DNA of 64,000 nt, from assembly GCA_023418915.1 (NCBI GenBank), contig JAEZYU010000059.1:33412-97411 (forward strand), read 5' to 3'. This document shows positions 34,348 to 44,257 of the stretch, piece by piece. The position numbers were made by a program, and so were the translations under genes. The stretch is from Bacillota bacterium (GTDB taxonomy: Bacteria; Bacillota; Clostridia; Acetivibrionales; DTU013). The notes below the pieces were generated by a model. The model saw nothing but the letters and a program-made list of their open reading frames with translations. It had not been told where the DNA came from and ran no database searches. Every line of letters starts with the position of its first letter. Position 1 is the stretch's first letter.

Positions 34348-35871
34348 TCATTCCCATTCCACCGTAGCAGGCGGTTTTGATGTAATATCATATACAACAC
34401 GGCTCACGTAGCTGATTTCACTTGTGATCCGCGATGCTATACGGCTCAGGGTCTTATGCGAAAGCGCAGCGTATCCGCAAGTCATAAAATCACTTGTAGT
34501 CACTGCCCGCAGAGCTATTACCGAATCATACGTCCTGTCATCACCCTTGACACCTACTGAGTGCGCACCGGTGTACACTGCAAAATACTGCTGCGGCTTG
34601 TGTCTTAATTTTTCTATTTCAGCGCACATGATATGGTCAGCCATGCGCACTATTTCCAACTTTTCCTGTGTAACCTCGCCCATGATGCGGATAGCCAGCC
34701 CAGGCCCCGGGAATGGCTGCCTCTGTGTAAGTGATGACGGCAGACCAAGTTTTTTGCCCAGGATACGTACTTCATCCTTAAAAAGACCTGAAAGAGGTTC
34801 GATGACTTCTGAGAATGCAAGATTTTTCGGCAGCCCTCCTACATTGTGATGGCTCTTGATGGTTGCGCCCAGCTTGCCCCCTGACTCGATCACATCGGGG
34901 TATATCGTACCCTGAGCCAGAAAAGGAATATTGCCCAGCTTTCCCGCCTCTTCCTCAAAAACTCGTGCAAATTCGTCACCAATCATCTTTCTTTTTTGCT
35001 CCGGATCAGTAACGCCCTTCAGCTTGGAAAGAAACCTTTTCTGGGCATTGACCCGGACAAAGCGGAGCTTGCGGGCGGAAAATACTTGCTCGATCTCGTC
35101 GCCCTCATCGAGCCGCATAAAGCCGTGGTCCACAAAAATGCAAGTGAGCTGCCCCGGTATTGCCATTGACAGGAGACTTGCGCATACTGAACTGTCCACA
35201 CCACCCGACAGTGCCAACAAAACCTTCTGGCTGCCGACCTTCTGCCTTATTTGCTGAACCTGCATCTCTATATAATCGTCAAGCCGATAGTCTCCTTTTG
35301 CTCCACAGATGTCATACAGGAAATTTTCAATTATTTCGCTCCCGTCATCTGTATGTTCTGTCTCCGGATGGAACTGTACGCCATATATTTTTTGGGATGA
35401 GTTCTCACAAGCGGCATTCGGACAATCTGCCGTTGAAGCAACGCTGTCAAAGCCTTCCGGAAGCCTGTTCACAAAGTCGGTATGGCTCATCAGCACATTG
35501 CCTTTTTCATTGATCCCGGCAAACAAAACAGAGTCTGTATCATAAAGAGCTTTCACTCTGCCATACTCGCTTTTCCCACAGGGCTGCACATCACCGCCAA
35601 GCACATGACACATAAGCTGCATGCCATAGCAAATACCAAGAATGGGGATGCCAAGCTTGAATATCTCAGCATCGCATTTTGGAGAATCGGGCAGGTACAC
35701 ACTGTTCGGCCCTCCGGTCAAAATAATGCCGATGGGATCTAAATTCTTGATTTCTTCTGCGCCGGTACTGCCAGGCATAATCTCAGAATAAACCGACAGT
35801 CTGCGTACAGACCGGGCAATCAGCTCCTTATATTGCCCTCCGAAGTCCAGCACCAATACAAGCTCGTTCAT
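34348..35871 (-). CDS. guaA: GMP synthase (glutamine-hydrolysing)
   Basis: Converts XMP to GMP using glutamine. Class I glutaminase domain (about 1-190) with ILGICYGMQLMCHVLGG (Cys) and YGVQFHPETEH (His, Glu); ATP pyrophosphatase domain with LLALSGGVDSSVCASLL (about 217); C-terminal dimerisation domain ending in the conserved SKPPATVEWE. 507 residues, normal. Overlaps the carB-dapF stop by 4 bases (ATGA), so translation is coupled. Confidence 0.98.
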   Translation of the reverse strand: MNELVLVLDFGGQYKELIARSVRRLSVYSEIMPGSTGAEEIKNLDPIGIILTGGPNSVYLPDSPKCDAEIFKLGIPILGICYGMQLMCHVLGGDVQPCGKSEYGRVKALYDTDSVLFAGINEKGNVLMSHTDFVNRLPEGFDSVASTADCPNAACENSSQKIYGVQFHPETEHTDDGSEIIENFLYDICGAKGDYRLDDYIEMQVQQIRQKVGSQKVLLALSGGVDSSVCASLLSMAIPGQLTCIFVDHGFMRLDEGDEIEQVFSARKLRFVRVNAQKRFLSKLKGVTDPEQKRKMIGDEFARVFEEEAGKLGNIPFLAQGTIYPDVIESGGKLGATIKSHHNVGGLPKNLAFSEVIEPLSGLFKDEVRILGKKLGLPSSLTQRQPFPGPGLAIRIMGEVTQEKLEIVRMADHIMCAEIEKLRHKPQQYFAVYTGAHSVGVKGDDRTYDSVIALRAVTTSDFMTCGYAALSHKTLSRIASRITSEISYVSRVVYDITSKPPATVEWE

Positions 35872-38800
35872 ATTTCCACCATCCCGTCAAAAACTTTTTT
35901 GCATTCACCGGTCATGAATACGGCATCATCCGTATAGCGGATGATTAGTTCTCCGCCGAGCAGCGTGACCTTGATGTCTGCAGCCTTGTCAGAATATCCG
36001 TTGAGTACAGCTGCAACTGCACTGGCGCAAGCACCTGTGCCACAGGCCAGTGTCTCACCGCTGCCTCGCTCCCAGACCCGCATTTTCAGATGATTTCTGC
36101 CCACGATTTCCACAAATTCAGTATTCACTCTATCAGGGAATAGTTCACTGTTTTCAAACATCGGTCCGATCTCAGTCAGATCCAGCCCGTCTATATCGTC
36201 ACAGAACACAACACAGTGGGGGTTTCCCATTGATACACAGGTGATGGCATAATCCCTGCCGCCCACCGTTACAGGTCTTGCGACCACACGTTCTCCTGGC
36301 AGCTTTACAGGTATCAGCTCCGGCCGAAGCTCTGCCCGGCCCATGTCTACCCGGACTGAGGATACCAGCCCGTTTTTTGTATATAGAGTCAGTCTCTTAA
36401 TGCCTGAGAGTGTTTCAATAGACATCTCCTGTTTTCGCACAATACTGTTGTCATATAAAAACTTTGCAATACATCGGATGGCATTTCCACACATTTTGCC
36501 TTCGCTGCCGTCAAGATTGAACATTCTCATTTTAGCGTCAGCTGCAGCCGACCGCATGATCAGAACGATACCATCGCCGCCTATGCCGTAATGCCTGTCT
36601 GAAAGCAGGATCGACAGCGACTCCGGTGAGTCGATTTCCCTATCGAAGCAATTGATATAAATATAATCGTTTCCACAGCCCTGCATTTTTGTAAACTTCA
36701 GTTCCATTCTCTCACTCCTCAGATTGTTTATATCTATAAGCTCGGTATTGATCTCACTGTACCCGGAAAGCAGGCAGTCCGCCAGTGCATTGGCAGTATC
36801 CACCGAGGTCAGGCTCGGTATCCCAAGTGCACACGCCTTCCTGCGGATCCTCACATCATCGGAAACAGGATCTCTGCCCTTTGCAGAGGTGCAAATTATA
36901 TAGCTTATTTTCCCGCTTTCTAAAAGTGACGCAGTGTTATTCGGCACACCCTCGTGGATCTTACCCACCGACCGGACCTCCAGGCCTTTGCTCGCAAGAA
37001 GCTTTGCCGTACCGCTGGTGGCAAAGAGTTCAAATCCACACTCCGCAAGCTTCTCGGCAACCGGGATGATCTCCGGCTTATCGCTGTCCCGCACAGTGAT
37101 CAGGACACCTCCTCGTTTTCTGAGCTGATAGCCTGCTGCCAACAGTCCTTTAAACAATGCCTCCTCAAGATTCTTGCCTATTCCCAGTACCTCTCCGGTG
37201 GATTTCATCTCTGGCCCCAAATGTGTGTCCACATCAGTCAGCTTTTCAAAAGAAAACACAGGAACCTTGACTGCCAAATAGGGCGGGATTTTCGCAATCC
37301 CGGAGGCGTATCCGATAGCTGACAGCTTCTCACCCACACTTACCCTTGTGGCCAGCTCGCACATCGGCACACCCGTGACCTTGCTGATATACGGTACTGT
37401 CCGTGATGCACGGGGATTGACCTCAATAACATACACCTCATTTTGATGAAGGACATATTGAATATTGACAAGGCCTTTCACATTCAAAGCCATACACAGC
37501 TTTCTCGTTACCTCAAAGATCCGTTCCGCAAGCTCATCCTCTATATTGACTGCGGGATAGACGGCAATACTGTCTCCCGAATGGATGCCTGTTCGTTCTA
37601 TATGCTCCATAATGCCGGGCACCAGCACATCTGTACCGTCACATATGGCATCCACCTCGATCTCCCGACCCGACAGATACTTGTCTATCAGTACAGGGTT
37701 TTCCTGTTTCTGCCGCAGTATGATTTCCATGTACTCATATATGTCAGCCGGCTCAAAGGCAATAATCATGTTCTGTCCACCAAGCACATATGATGGGCGC
37801 ATCAGAACCGGGAACCCAAGCTTTTTTGCCGCCTCCAGCGCCTCGGCTTCGTTCATTACACAAAAGCCCTTCGGACGTGGTATGTCAAGATCAGTAAGCA
37901 ATGCATCGAACCTTTCTCTATCCTCACAGATGTCAATGCTGTCAGCCGATGTGCCAATAATGGCGGCACCCCTTGCATTAAGCTTTTTAGCCAGCTTGAT
38001 GGCTGTACCTCCTCCGAAGGATGCGACAACGCCAACAGGTTTTTCAATCTCAATAACGCTCATAACATCGTCTATACAAAGAGGTTCAAAATAAAGCCTG
38101 TCGCCTGTGTCAAAGTCCGTAGACACGGTCTCAGGATTATTATTAATAACTATGACCTCGTATCCCATCCTTTTAAGCGTCCAGACGCAGTGGACACAGG
38201 CATAGTCAAACTCTATACCCTGACCGATACGGATCGGTCCGCTGCCAAGCACTACGACACGCGGCTTTTCTGACCTTTCGATAAAGGGCAGTGCTTCGTT
38301 TTCAATTCCATTGGCAATGGAATAGAAGTAGGGCGTTTTTGCTTCAAATTCACCGCCACAGGTATCCACCATCTTATAGATAAGCGGCGTTTGATTACAG
38401 ACAGGCATCTTTTCTGGAATTGTCCCAATATTTTTCAGGCAATGCAAAAACCAGCGGTCGACCCTGGTGATCATATGCAGCTCATCTATGCTCATACCTC
38501 GATGTATCGCTTCATAGAGAACAAAAAGCCGCTCGTCTGTAACTGTGTTGAGCAATGCCCTTAGCTCTTCCTCGGTTTTCATCTGCAGCCGGGGCAGCTC
38601 AAGGCTGTCCAGCCCGATTTCGGCACCGCGTACAGCCTTCAGCAGTGCTTCTTCGAATGTATCTGCAATGGCCATGACCTCGCCCGTAGCCTTCATTTGA
38701 GTGCCAAGCTCCTTTCTGGCATAGACGAATTTGTCAAAGGGCCACTTGGGAAACTTGACCGCAACATAATCAAGTGTAGGCTCGAAGGCAGCAAAGGTAT

Positions 38801-39821
38801 TGCCGGTTACGGCGTTTACGATTTCGTCCAGATCGTATCCTATGGCAATTTTAGTTGCTACCTTTGCTATAGGATATCCGGTCGCCTTACTTGCCAGAGC
38901 AGAGGAACGCGATACACGGGGATTTACCTCAATGACTGCATATTCAAAGCTGTGAGGATGAAGCGCAAACTGGCAGTTGCAGCCGCCCTCGACGCGCAGT
39001 GCCTGGATTATGTCAAGTGATGCGGTCCGCAACATTTGGTATTCCTTATCAGCCAGCGTGACAGCCGGAGCAATCACGATGCTGTCGCCGGTGTGGACTC
39101 CCACGGGATCAAAATTTTCCATGGAACAGACAGTGATGGCGTTACCCGCTTTGTCCCGCATTACTTCAAATTCTATCTCCTTCCAGCCGGCAATGGATTT
39201 CTCCACAAGTATCTGATGTATCGGAGACAGGGACAAGCCTCCTCTGGCAATGTCCACAAGCTCATCCCGGCTGTTGGCTATGCCGCCTCCGCTCCCTCCG
39301 AGCGTGAAGGCGGGTCTGACGATTACCGGAAACCCGATTTCATTTGCAAAGTCAAGTGCGGTATCGATATCTGTAGCAATAACCGATGGAACAACCGGCT
39401 GCCCGATCTGCTGCATGGTCTGCTTGAACAGCTGCCTGTCCTCCGCTTTGTCGATGGTTTCAGGAGAAGCACCCAGTAGCCGGATACCCATACTGTCAAG
39501 AAAACCGCTTCGAGCAAGCTGCATACAGAGCGTAAGCCCCGTCTGCCCTCCAAGTCCGGATAAAATACTGTCAGGGCGCTCCTTTGCAATGATCCTGCTG
39601 ACGGTTGTATATGTCATCGGCTCGATATAAATTTTGTCTGCAATGCTCCTGTCGGTCATAATGGTTGCGGGATTGGAGTTTACAAGCACGATTTCGATCC
39701 CTTCATCCCGCAGCACACGGCATGCCTGTGTTCCGGCGTAGTCAAACTCCGCCGCCTGGCCTATAACAATAGGTCCCGAGCCAATGACAAGAACCTTTTT
39801 TATGCTTTTATCGAGCGGCAT
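35868..39821 (-). CDS. carB-dapF: Carbamoyl-phosphate synthase large subunit fused in frame to diaminopimelate epimerase
   Basis: One open frame of 1317 codons. Residues 1-1038 are CarB: two ATP-grasp synthetase halves (about 1-540 and 545-930; VLVIGSGPIVIGQAAEFDYAG and its repeat VVLGSGPIRIGQGIEFDYAC) and an MGS-like regulatory domain. From residue 1039 (ATG at 36705-36707) a complete DapF follows (279 residues; MELKFTKMQGCGNDYIY, catalytic Cys in GKMCGNAIRC and in LACGTGACASA). No stop separates them: CarB ends with DINNLRSER. But DapF has its own ribosome site (GAGGAG 8 bases before its ATG), so either a real fusion protein, a free DapF from internal initiation, or both are made. CarB makes carbamoyl phosphate with CarA; DapF turns LL-DAP into meso-DAP. 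Confidence 0.93.
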   Translation of the reverse strand: MPLDKSIKKVLVIGSGPIVIGQAAEFDYAGTQACRVLRDEGIEIVLVNSNPATIMTDRSIADKIYIEPMTYTTVSRIIAKERPDSILSGLGGQTGLTLCMQLARSGFLDSMGIRLLGASPETIDKAEDRQLFKQTMQQIGQPVVPSVIATDIDTALDFANEIGFPVIVRPAFTLGGSGGGIANSRDELVDIARGGLSLSPIHQILVEKSIAGWKEIEFEVMRDKAGNAITVCSMENFDPVGVHTGDSIVIAPAVTLADKEYQMLRTASLDIIQALRVEGGCNCQFALHPHSFEYAVIEVNPRVSRSSALASKATGYPIAKVATKIAIGYDLDEIVNAVTGNTFAAFEPTLDYVAVKFPKWPFDKFVYARKELGTQMKATGEVMAIADTFEEALLKAVRGAEIGLDSLELPRLQMKTEEELRALLNTVTDERLFVLYEAIHRGMSIDELHMITRVDRWFLHCLKNIGTIPEKMPVCNQTPLIYKMVDTCGGEFEAKTPYFYSIANGIENEALPFIERSEKPRVVVLGSGPIRIGQGIEFDYACVHCVWTLKRMGYEVIVINNNPETVSTDFDTGDRLYFEPLCIDDVMSVIEIEKPVGVVASFGGGTAIKLAKKLNARGAAIIGTSADSIDICEDRERFDALLTDLDIPRPKGFCVMNEAEALEAAKKLGFPVLMRPSYVLGGQNMIIAFEPADIYEYMEIILRQKQENPVLIDKYLSGREIEVDAICDGTDVLVPGIMEHIERTGIHSGDSIAVYPAVNIEDELAERIFEVTRKLCMALNVKGLVNIQYVLHQNEVYVIEVNPRASRTVPYISKVTGVPMCELATRVSVGEKLSAIGYASGIAKIPPYLAVKVPVFSFEKLTDVDTHLGPEMKSTGEVLGIGKNLEEALFKGLLAAGYQLRKRGGVLITVRDSDKPEIIPVAEKLAECGFELFATSGTAKLLASKGLEVRSVGKIHEGVPNNTASLLESGKISYIICTSAKGRDPVSDDVRIRRKACALGIPSLTSVDTANALADCLLSGYSEINTELIDINNLRSERMELKFTKMQGCGNDYIYINCFDREIDSPESLSILLSDRHYGIGGDGIVLIMRSAAADAKMRMFNLDGSEGKMCGNAIRCIAKFLYDNSIVRKQEMSIETLSGIKRLTLYTKNGLVSSVRVDMGRAELRPELIPVKLPGERVVARPVTVGGRDYAITCVSMGNPHCVVFCDDIDGLDLTEIGPMFENSELFPDRVNTEFVEIVGRNHLKMRVWERGSGETLACGTGACASAVAAVLNGYSDKAADIKVTLLGGELIIRYTDDAVFMTGECKKVFDGMVEI

Positions 39822-40896
39822 ACTTTCTACCCTCCATATTCTTTAAAAATAAGTCAAACAGAAATGCTGTGTCTCGAGGCCCTCCGCACGCTTCCGGATG
39901 AAACTGTACGGAAAACACAGGAAAATGCCTATAACGGATCCCTTCGCAGGTCCGGTCGTTGACATTTACAAACCACTCATCTGCAACGCTTGTATCTATG
40001 CTTTCCGAAGTCACCGCATATCCATGGTTCTGGCTGCTTATATATACACGGCCGCTTAATATGTCCTTCACCGGCTGATTGGCTCCGCGATGACCATATT
40101 TGAGCTTGTGCGTTTCAAAACCATTGGCCAGAGCAAGCAGCTGATGGCCAAGGCAGATTCCGAAAATTGGGATGTCCGCCTGCATAAGAGTCTTGAGATT
40201 CTTAATAATTTCAGTATTTTCAGCAGGATCGCCAGGGCCGTTTGAAAGCATGATACCATCGACCTTAAGTCTGATCACTTCCTCCGGCGGAGTATCACAT
40301 GGAAGCACCCATACGTCACATCCGCGCTTCTGCAGCTCACGCTTGATGTTTTCCTTCAATCCGAAATCAAATAGGGCAACGGAATATTTTGCTTCATCTG
40401 CTTTGTAAAGCGTTGCTTTTTCGCAGGAAACATTTCTCACTGCATTTTTTATACTGTAAGAACAGATATCCTCAAGCGTAGATCCGTCGGGAAGGGATTT
40501 TGTTATTCTGCCATTCATAACACCACGCTCTCTGATAACCTTCGTAAGCGCCCTTGTGTCAATGCCGCAGAGTCCTACTATACTCTTCTTCTTTAAAAAA
40601 GTGTCAAGAGTGCCCTCGCTTCGAAAATTGGAGGGATCCTGACACGGTGTTTTTGCGATATAGGCCAGCGGTCCGACTGCACCGCTTTCAAAATCCGGGG
40701 GGATTATACCGTAGTTTCCTATAAGTGGGAAAGTCTGCAGTACTATCTGTCCATGGTAACTCAGATCCGTAAGCGTCTCAAGATACCCGGTCATGCCGGT
40801 AGTAAAGACTATTTCACCGGTCACCTCACCTTTGCTTCCAAAGGATTCTCCCTCAAAAACCATACCGTTTTCCAGAATTAAGAACAATCCGCTCAT
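39808..40896 (-). CDS. carA: Carbamoyl-phosphate synthase small subunit
   Basis: Glutaminase subunit that hands ammonia to CarB for pyrimidine and arginine synthesis. N-terminal CarA domain (about 1-130; FTTGMTGYLETLTD), then a class I glutaminase with the nucleophile in FGICLGHQLLALANG (about 248-262) and VFSVQFHPEACGGP. 362 residues, normal. Starts 3 bases after purF and overlaps carB by 14 bases. Other pyr genes are absent, so this pair sits here for its use of glutamine, not as part of a pyr operon. Confidence 0.97.
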   Translation of the reverse strand: MSGLFLILENGMVFEGESFGSKGEVTGEIVFTTGMTGYLETLTDLSYHGQIVLQTFPLIGNYGIIPPDFESGAVGPLAYIAKTPCQDPSNFRSEGTLDTFLKKKSIVGLCGIDTRALTKVIRERGVMNGRITKSLPDGSTLEDICSYSIKNAVRNVSCEKATLYKADEAKYSVALFDFGLKENIKRELQKRGCDVWVLPCDTPPEEVIRLKVDGIMLSNGPGDPAENTEIIKNLKTLMQADIPIFGICLGHQLLALANGFETHKLKYGHRGANQPVKDILSGRVYISSQNHGYAVTSESIDTSVADEWFVNVNDRTCEGIRYRHFPVFSVQFHPEACGGPRDTAFLFDLFLKNMEGRKYAAR

Positions 40897-40899
40897 CTG

Positions 40900-42315
40900 T
40901 TATTGCTCCTCCAAGTCCCGCTTTTTACCGATCTGTACACATCCGCAGCCCGTAAAGCAGGATGTGCAAAAGGACAGCCTGCAGCTGCCACACGCTTTTT
41001 TGAGCCCGTCTATGCTGATATATCCCAGACTGTCGGCTCCTATTTTCCCACAGATCTCTTTCATACTCATTCTATTTGCTATCAAATTTTCTTCGCTGTC
41101 TATATCTGTCCCATAGTGACAGGTATGCCTAAACGGCGGCGAGGATACCCTCATATGCACTTCCTTTGCGCCGGCATATTTAAGGCTCCTTACGATCCGC
41201 TCACTGGTGGTCCCCCGTACGATGGAATCGTCCACCAGTACGATCCGCTTGCCGCTGATATTGGCTGACAAAGGGTTGAGCTTAAGCCGAACGGCGCTGT
41301 CGCGCATATCCTGAGTGGGATAAATAAAGCTTCTGCCGATATACCGGTTCTTTACAAAGCCAGGCAGGAGCGGTATCCCGCTTTTGGCACTGTATCCCAT
41401 GGCTGCTTCAAGCCCGGAATCCGGCACACCGCAGACCATATCAGCATCCACAGGGTATTCCTCAGCCAAGGCAGCACCCATATTGAACCGGGCTGCATAT
41501 ACACTAAGTCCGTCTATCACCGAATCAGGCCTGGCAAAATATACATACTCAAAAATGCAAAGGCCTCCTCCTTCATGTCTGCTGTTTAGAGCGATCTCCT
41601 CATTAGTTATCTCACCATTGTCTATAACCACCGCTTCACCGGGTTTTACATCCCGGACAAGCGTAAATCCGCACGCTTCCAGTGCACAGCTTTCCGAGGC
41701 AACCGCAGTTCCCAGCCTGCTTTTCCCTATACAGAGCGGACGGTATCCGTCAGGATCGCGCAATGCGATCAATTTGTTTTCGCCGCTGGCGATCACAAGA
41801 GAAAATGCGCCTTTCAAATACCCTCCTGCCTTAATGATGCCTCTGAGTATGTCCTGTTCCCTGACGATATGGTAGGCAATAAGGGAGGAAACAACTTCAC
41901 TGTCGCTGGTTGCGCTGAAGTTAAGTCCGAATCCCTTTAGCTCTTTCCTTATTTCACGCGCATTGGTGACATTACCGTTATGTGCAGTAGCAATTCGCCC
42001 GGTAAGGTATTCTGTGATAAAGGGTCCTACATTTTCAATGGTATTGCCGCCCATAGTAGAATACCTGGTGTGGCCCACGGCTATTTTGCTCTTGGGCAGC
42101 TTCTCAAAAACTTTACCGGAAAATACCTCGCTGACAAGGCCTACGTTTTTGTGAAGCAGTATTTTGTTATCCAGTGTTACGGCGATGCCAGCACCTTCCT
42201 GCCCGCGGTGCTGGAGCGAGAGCAACCCGTTATACGTGATTCCGGCAGCTTCGTTCCCTAAAGTGCTGACACCGAACACTGCACATTCTTCATTAAGTTT
42301 CCCGCTAATTTTCAT
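40900..42315 (-). CDS. purF: Amidophosphoribosyltransferase
   Basis: First committed step of purine synthesis: PRPP plus glutamine to phosphoribosylamine. The propeptide MKISGKLNEE would be cleaved to expose Cys11 (CAVFGV), the class II glutaminase nucleophile, as in the Bacillus-type enzyme. The PRTase domain has RIVLVDDSIVRGTTSERI. The C-terminal Cys-rich stretch (KKACGSCRLSFCTSC) fits the [4Fe-4S]-binding region of this subgroup. A further CGC near the end is not usual. 471 residues. It overlaps the ANTAR gene by 11 bases and is 3 bases before carA. Confidence 0.97.
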   Translation of the reverse strand: MKISGKLNEECAVFGVSTLGNEAAGITYNGLLSLQHRGQEGAGIAVTLDNKILLHKNVGLVSEVFSGKVFEKLPKSKIAVGHTRYSTMGGNTIENVGPFITEYLTGRIATAHNGNVTNAREIRKELKGFGLNFSATSDSEVVSSLIAYHIVREQDILRGIIKAGGYLKGAFSLVIASGENKLIALRDPDGYRPLCIGKSRLGTAVASESCALEACGFTLVRDVKPGEAVVIDNGEITNEEIALNSRHEGGGLCIFEYVYFARPDSVIDGLSVYAARFNMGAALAEEYPVDADMVCGVPDSGLEAAMGYSAKSGIPLLPGFVKNRYIGRSFIYPTQDMRDSAVRLKLNPLSANISGKRIVLVDDSIVRGTTSERIVRSLKYAGAKEVHMRVSSPPFRHTCHYGTDIDSEENLIANRMSMKEICGKIGADSLGYISIDGLKKACGSCRLSFCTSCFTGCGCVQIGKKRDLEEQ

Positions 42316-42877
42316 ACATTTTCAGTATCCCTTCCGCCACCGCTCTTTTTGTAGTGCGCATATCCATAGCCTGTTTTTCTATATACCGGTGAGCTTCCTG
42401 CTCACTCAAGCTGAGATAAGATATGAGAATACACTTGGCCCGGTCGATAATGCGTATATCTTCAATTTTCTGTTTCAGCTTGCTGTTCTCTGCCCGCATG
42501 AGCTTCAGTCTTGAACCTGTTGATTTTGCAAGCTTCAGTGCTGACCAGAATAATGCCTTGTTAATTGGCTTTGCAACAGTTAAAACACCATCCTCCTCAG
42601 TGAGTGCGGATACTTCCTCAAAATACTCGCTCTTCACCATAAGGATAACCTGGCTGACGCCTTTTGCTGCAATATGGCAGGAAAGGCTTTCACCCGATTC
42701 GTCACGGAGCGGAGAATTGATAATGACCAGGTCAAAGTCTCTTTCCAGCAACAGGCGTCTTGCCTCTCCACAGGATTGCAGGGTGACAATATTATCGATG
42801 GAGGCAGAGCTTAACATTTCCGTAAAAAAGGCAATGCTTTTTTCGGTGCAGGAAACAATTAAAGCACTATCCATCAA
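42305..42877 (-). CDS. ANTAR-domain RNA-binding regulator with degenerate receiver
   Basis: A 190-residue regulator whose C-terminal 60 residues (about 128-188) are an ANTAR domain, an RNA-binding fold that in AmiR, NasR, EutV and clostridial NitR disrupts terminators in leader RNAs. Typical pattern: RAKCILISYLSLSEQEAHRY then KQAMDMRTTKRAVAEGI. The N-terminal half is receiver-like but lacks the acidic pocket (ALIVSC) and has Asn in place of the phosphoacceptor Asp (LVIINSPL), so it is probably not phosphorylated; a ligand or protein partner may control it. It sits between glnA and purF. Likely targets are nitrogen-gene leaders in this cluster (inference). Confidence 0.87.
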   Translation of the reverse strand: MMDSALIVSCTEKSIAFFTEMLSSASIDNIVTLQSCGEARRLLLERDFDLVIINSPLRDESGESLSCHIAAKGVSQVILMVKSEYFEEVSALTEEDGVLTVAKPINKALFWSALKLAKSTGSRLKLMRAENSKLKQKIEDIRIIDRAKCILISYLSLSEQEAHRYIEKQAMDMRTTKRAVAEGILKMYEN

Positions 42878-42937
42878 ATCGCCACCTTTCGTTATACATG
42901 TCTCCCCTACAAGCCAGCAACGCTGTCATGAACAAAT

Positions 42938-44257
42938 CTAGATAATACTGAAGTATCTCTCTGTAAAGAAATCAGCTTTATCCACAGCTGCTGCAAATGC
43001 GGCTGCCTCCTCCTTTTTGTATTCAATATACCTAGAAACAAGCCCCTCGCCGGCAACAGACTTTACAAACTGGCTTTTTTCAGCAAGTCCGATCGCCCTC
43101 GAAAGCTCTTCCGGCAATAAAGCAAGTGCATTTGTGATGCTTTTGTCAGCTGTATACAGATCTGCATCAACAGCCGCCGGCAGTACAAGATTTTTTTCTA
43201 TGCCATCAAGTCCGGCTGCCACAATCAATGCAAATGCGAGGTAGGGATTGATGGAGGGGTCGGGCGAACGCAGCTCCATACGTACTCTTTCGCCGATTGC
43301 CGCAGGGATTCGCACAAGCTGAGAGCGATTTTGATGTGACCACGAAACATATTTAGGAGCTTCAAAGCTTCCAAAGCGTTCGTAAGAATTGCAGAGCGGA
43401 TTGAGAAACAACGTTATTTCCGGAGTTTTCGCAAGTATTCCTGCGATAAAGCTCTCTGCAATATCCGAATGCCCGTGCGCAGCATTTTTAAATATATTCA
43501 TCCCGTTTTGTGACAGGGAAATGTTGACATGCAGTCCGCTGCCTGCTGCACTTGGCAGAGGCTTTGGCATAAAGGAGGCAAACAGCCCGTTCCTTGCCGC
43601 AACAGCCTTTACTACTGTCTTAAAGGTCAACAGGTTATCAGCGCTGGTAAGCGCATCACTATATTTAAAATCGATCTCATTTTGTCCCGGCCCCTGTTCA
43701 TGATGAGAGGTCTCGGAGTTGATGCCCATTTCCTCAAGACACAGGCAAATTTCCCGTCGGATGTTTTCCCCCTTATCCAGCGGCGAAATATCAAGGTATC
43801 CTCCCTTATCCAGTGTGATATCAGTGGGTTCCCCATCCTCATCGGTCTTGAACAGGTAAAACTCGCATTCTGCTCCTATTTTGCAGACATAGCCCATGCT
43901 TTCGCACCTTGCGGATACCTTTTTCAGCAGATAGCGGCTGTCCTGTGCAAACGCAGAGCCATCGGGGTTCTTAATGTCACAGTAAAAACGAGCTACTCTT
44001 CCCGGGCCCGGTCTCCATGGCAAAACCGTAAGTGTGGCTGGGTCGGGGAAAAGCAGAAGGTCAGAATTTTTGACACCCCGAAAGCCCCTGATTGCTGAAG
44101 CATCAAAGGATATGCCATGTTCAAACGCTCCCGGCAGCTCATCCGGCATGATGGATATGTTCTTCTGCAGCCCGAATAAGTCACAGAACCCTAGCCTGAT
44201 GAATTTTACATCGTTTTCCTTAATGAACTGCACCACTTCATTTGCGGTTGTATTCAT
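42938..44257 (-). CDS. glnA: Glutamine synthetase, type I
   Basis: Makes glutamine from glutamate, ammonia and ATP. GSI fold: N-terminal beta-grasp (about 14-100), catalytic domain with IGAECEFYLFK, NEIDFKYSDALTSADN, GSGLHVNISLSQNG and RMELRSPDPSINPYLAF. 439 residues, the short GSI-alpha length, so no adenylylation loop is expected. ATG at 44255-44257 has AAGGAGG 7 bases upstream; the frame extends 11 codons further. Preceded by a 439-bp spacer with an 82-bp duplication and followed after 60 bases by the ANTAR gene, an arrangement also known for clostridial glnA-nitR. Confidence 0.95.
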   Translation of the reverse strand: MNTTANEVVQFIKENDVKFIRLGFCDLFGLQKNISIMPDELPGAFEHGISFDASAIRGFRGVKNSDLLLFPDPATLTVLPWRPGPGRVARFYCDIKNPDGSAFAQDSRYLLKKVSARCESMGYVCKIGAECEFYLFKTDEDGEPTDITLDKGGYLDISPLDKGENIRREICLCLEEMGINSETSHHEQGPGQNEIDFKYSDALTSADNLLTFKTVVKAVAARNGLFASFMPKPLPSAAGSGLHVNISLSQNGMNIFKNAAHGHSDIAESFIAGILAKTPEITLFLNPLCNSYERFGSFEAPKYVSWSHQNRSQLVRIPAAIGERVRMELRSPDPSINPYLAFALIVAAGLDGIEKNLVLPAAVDADLYTADKSITNALALLPEELSRAIGLAEKSQFVKSVAGEGLVSRYIEYKKEEAAAFAAAVDKADFFTERYFSII

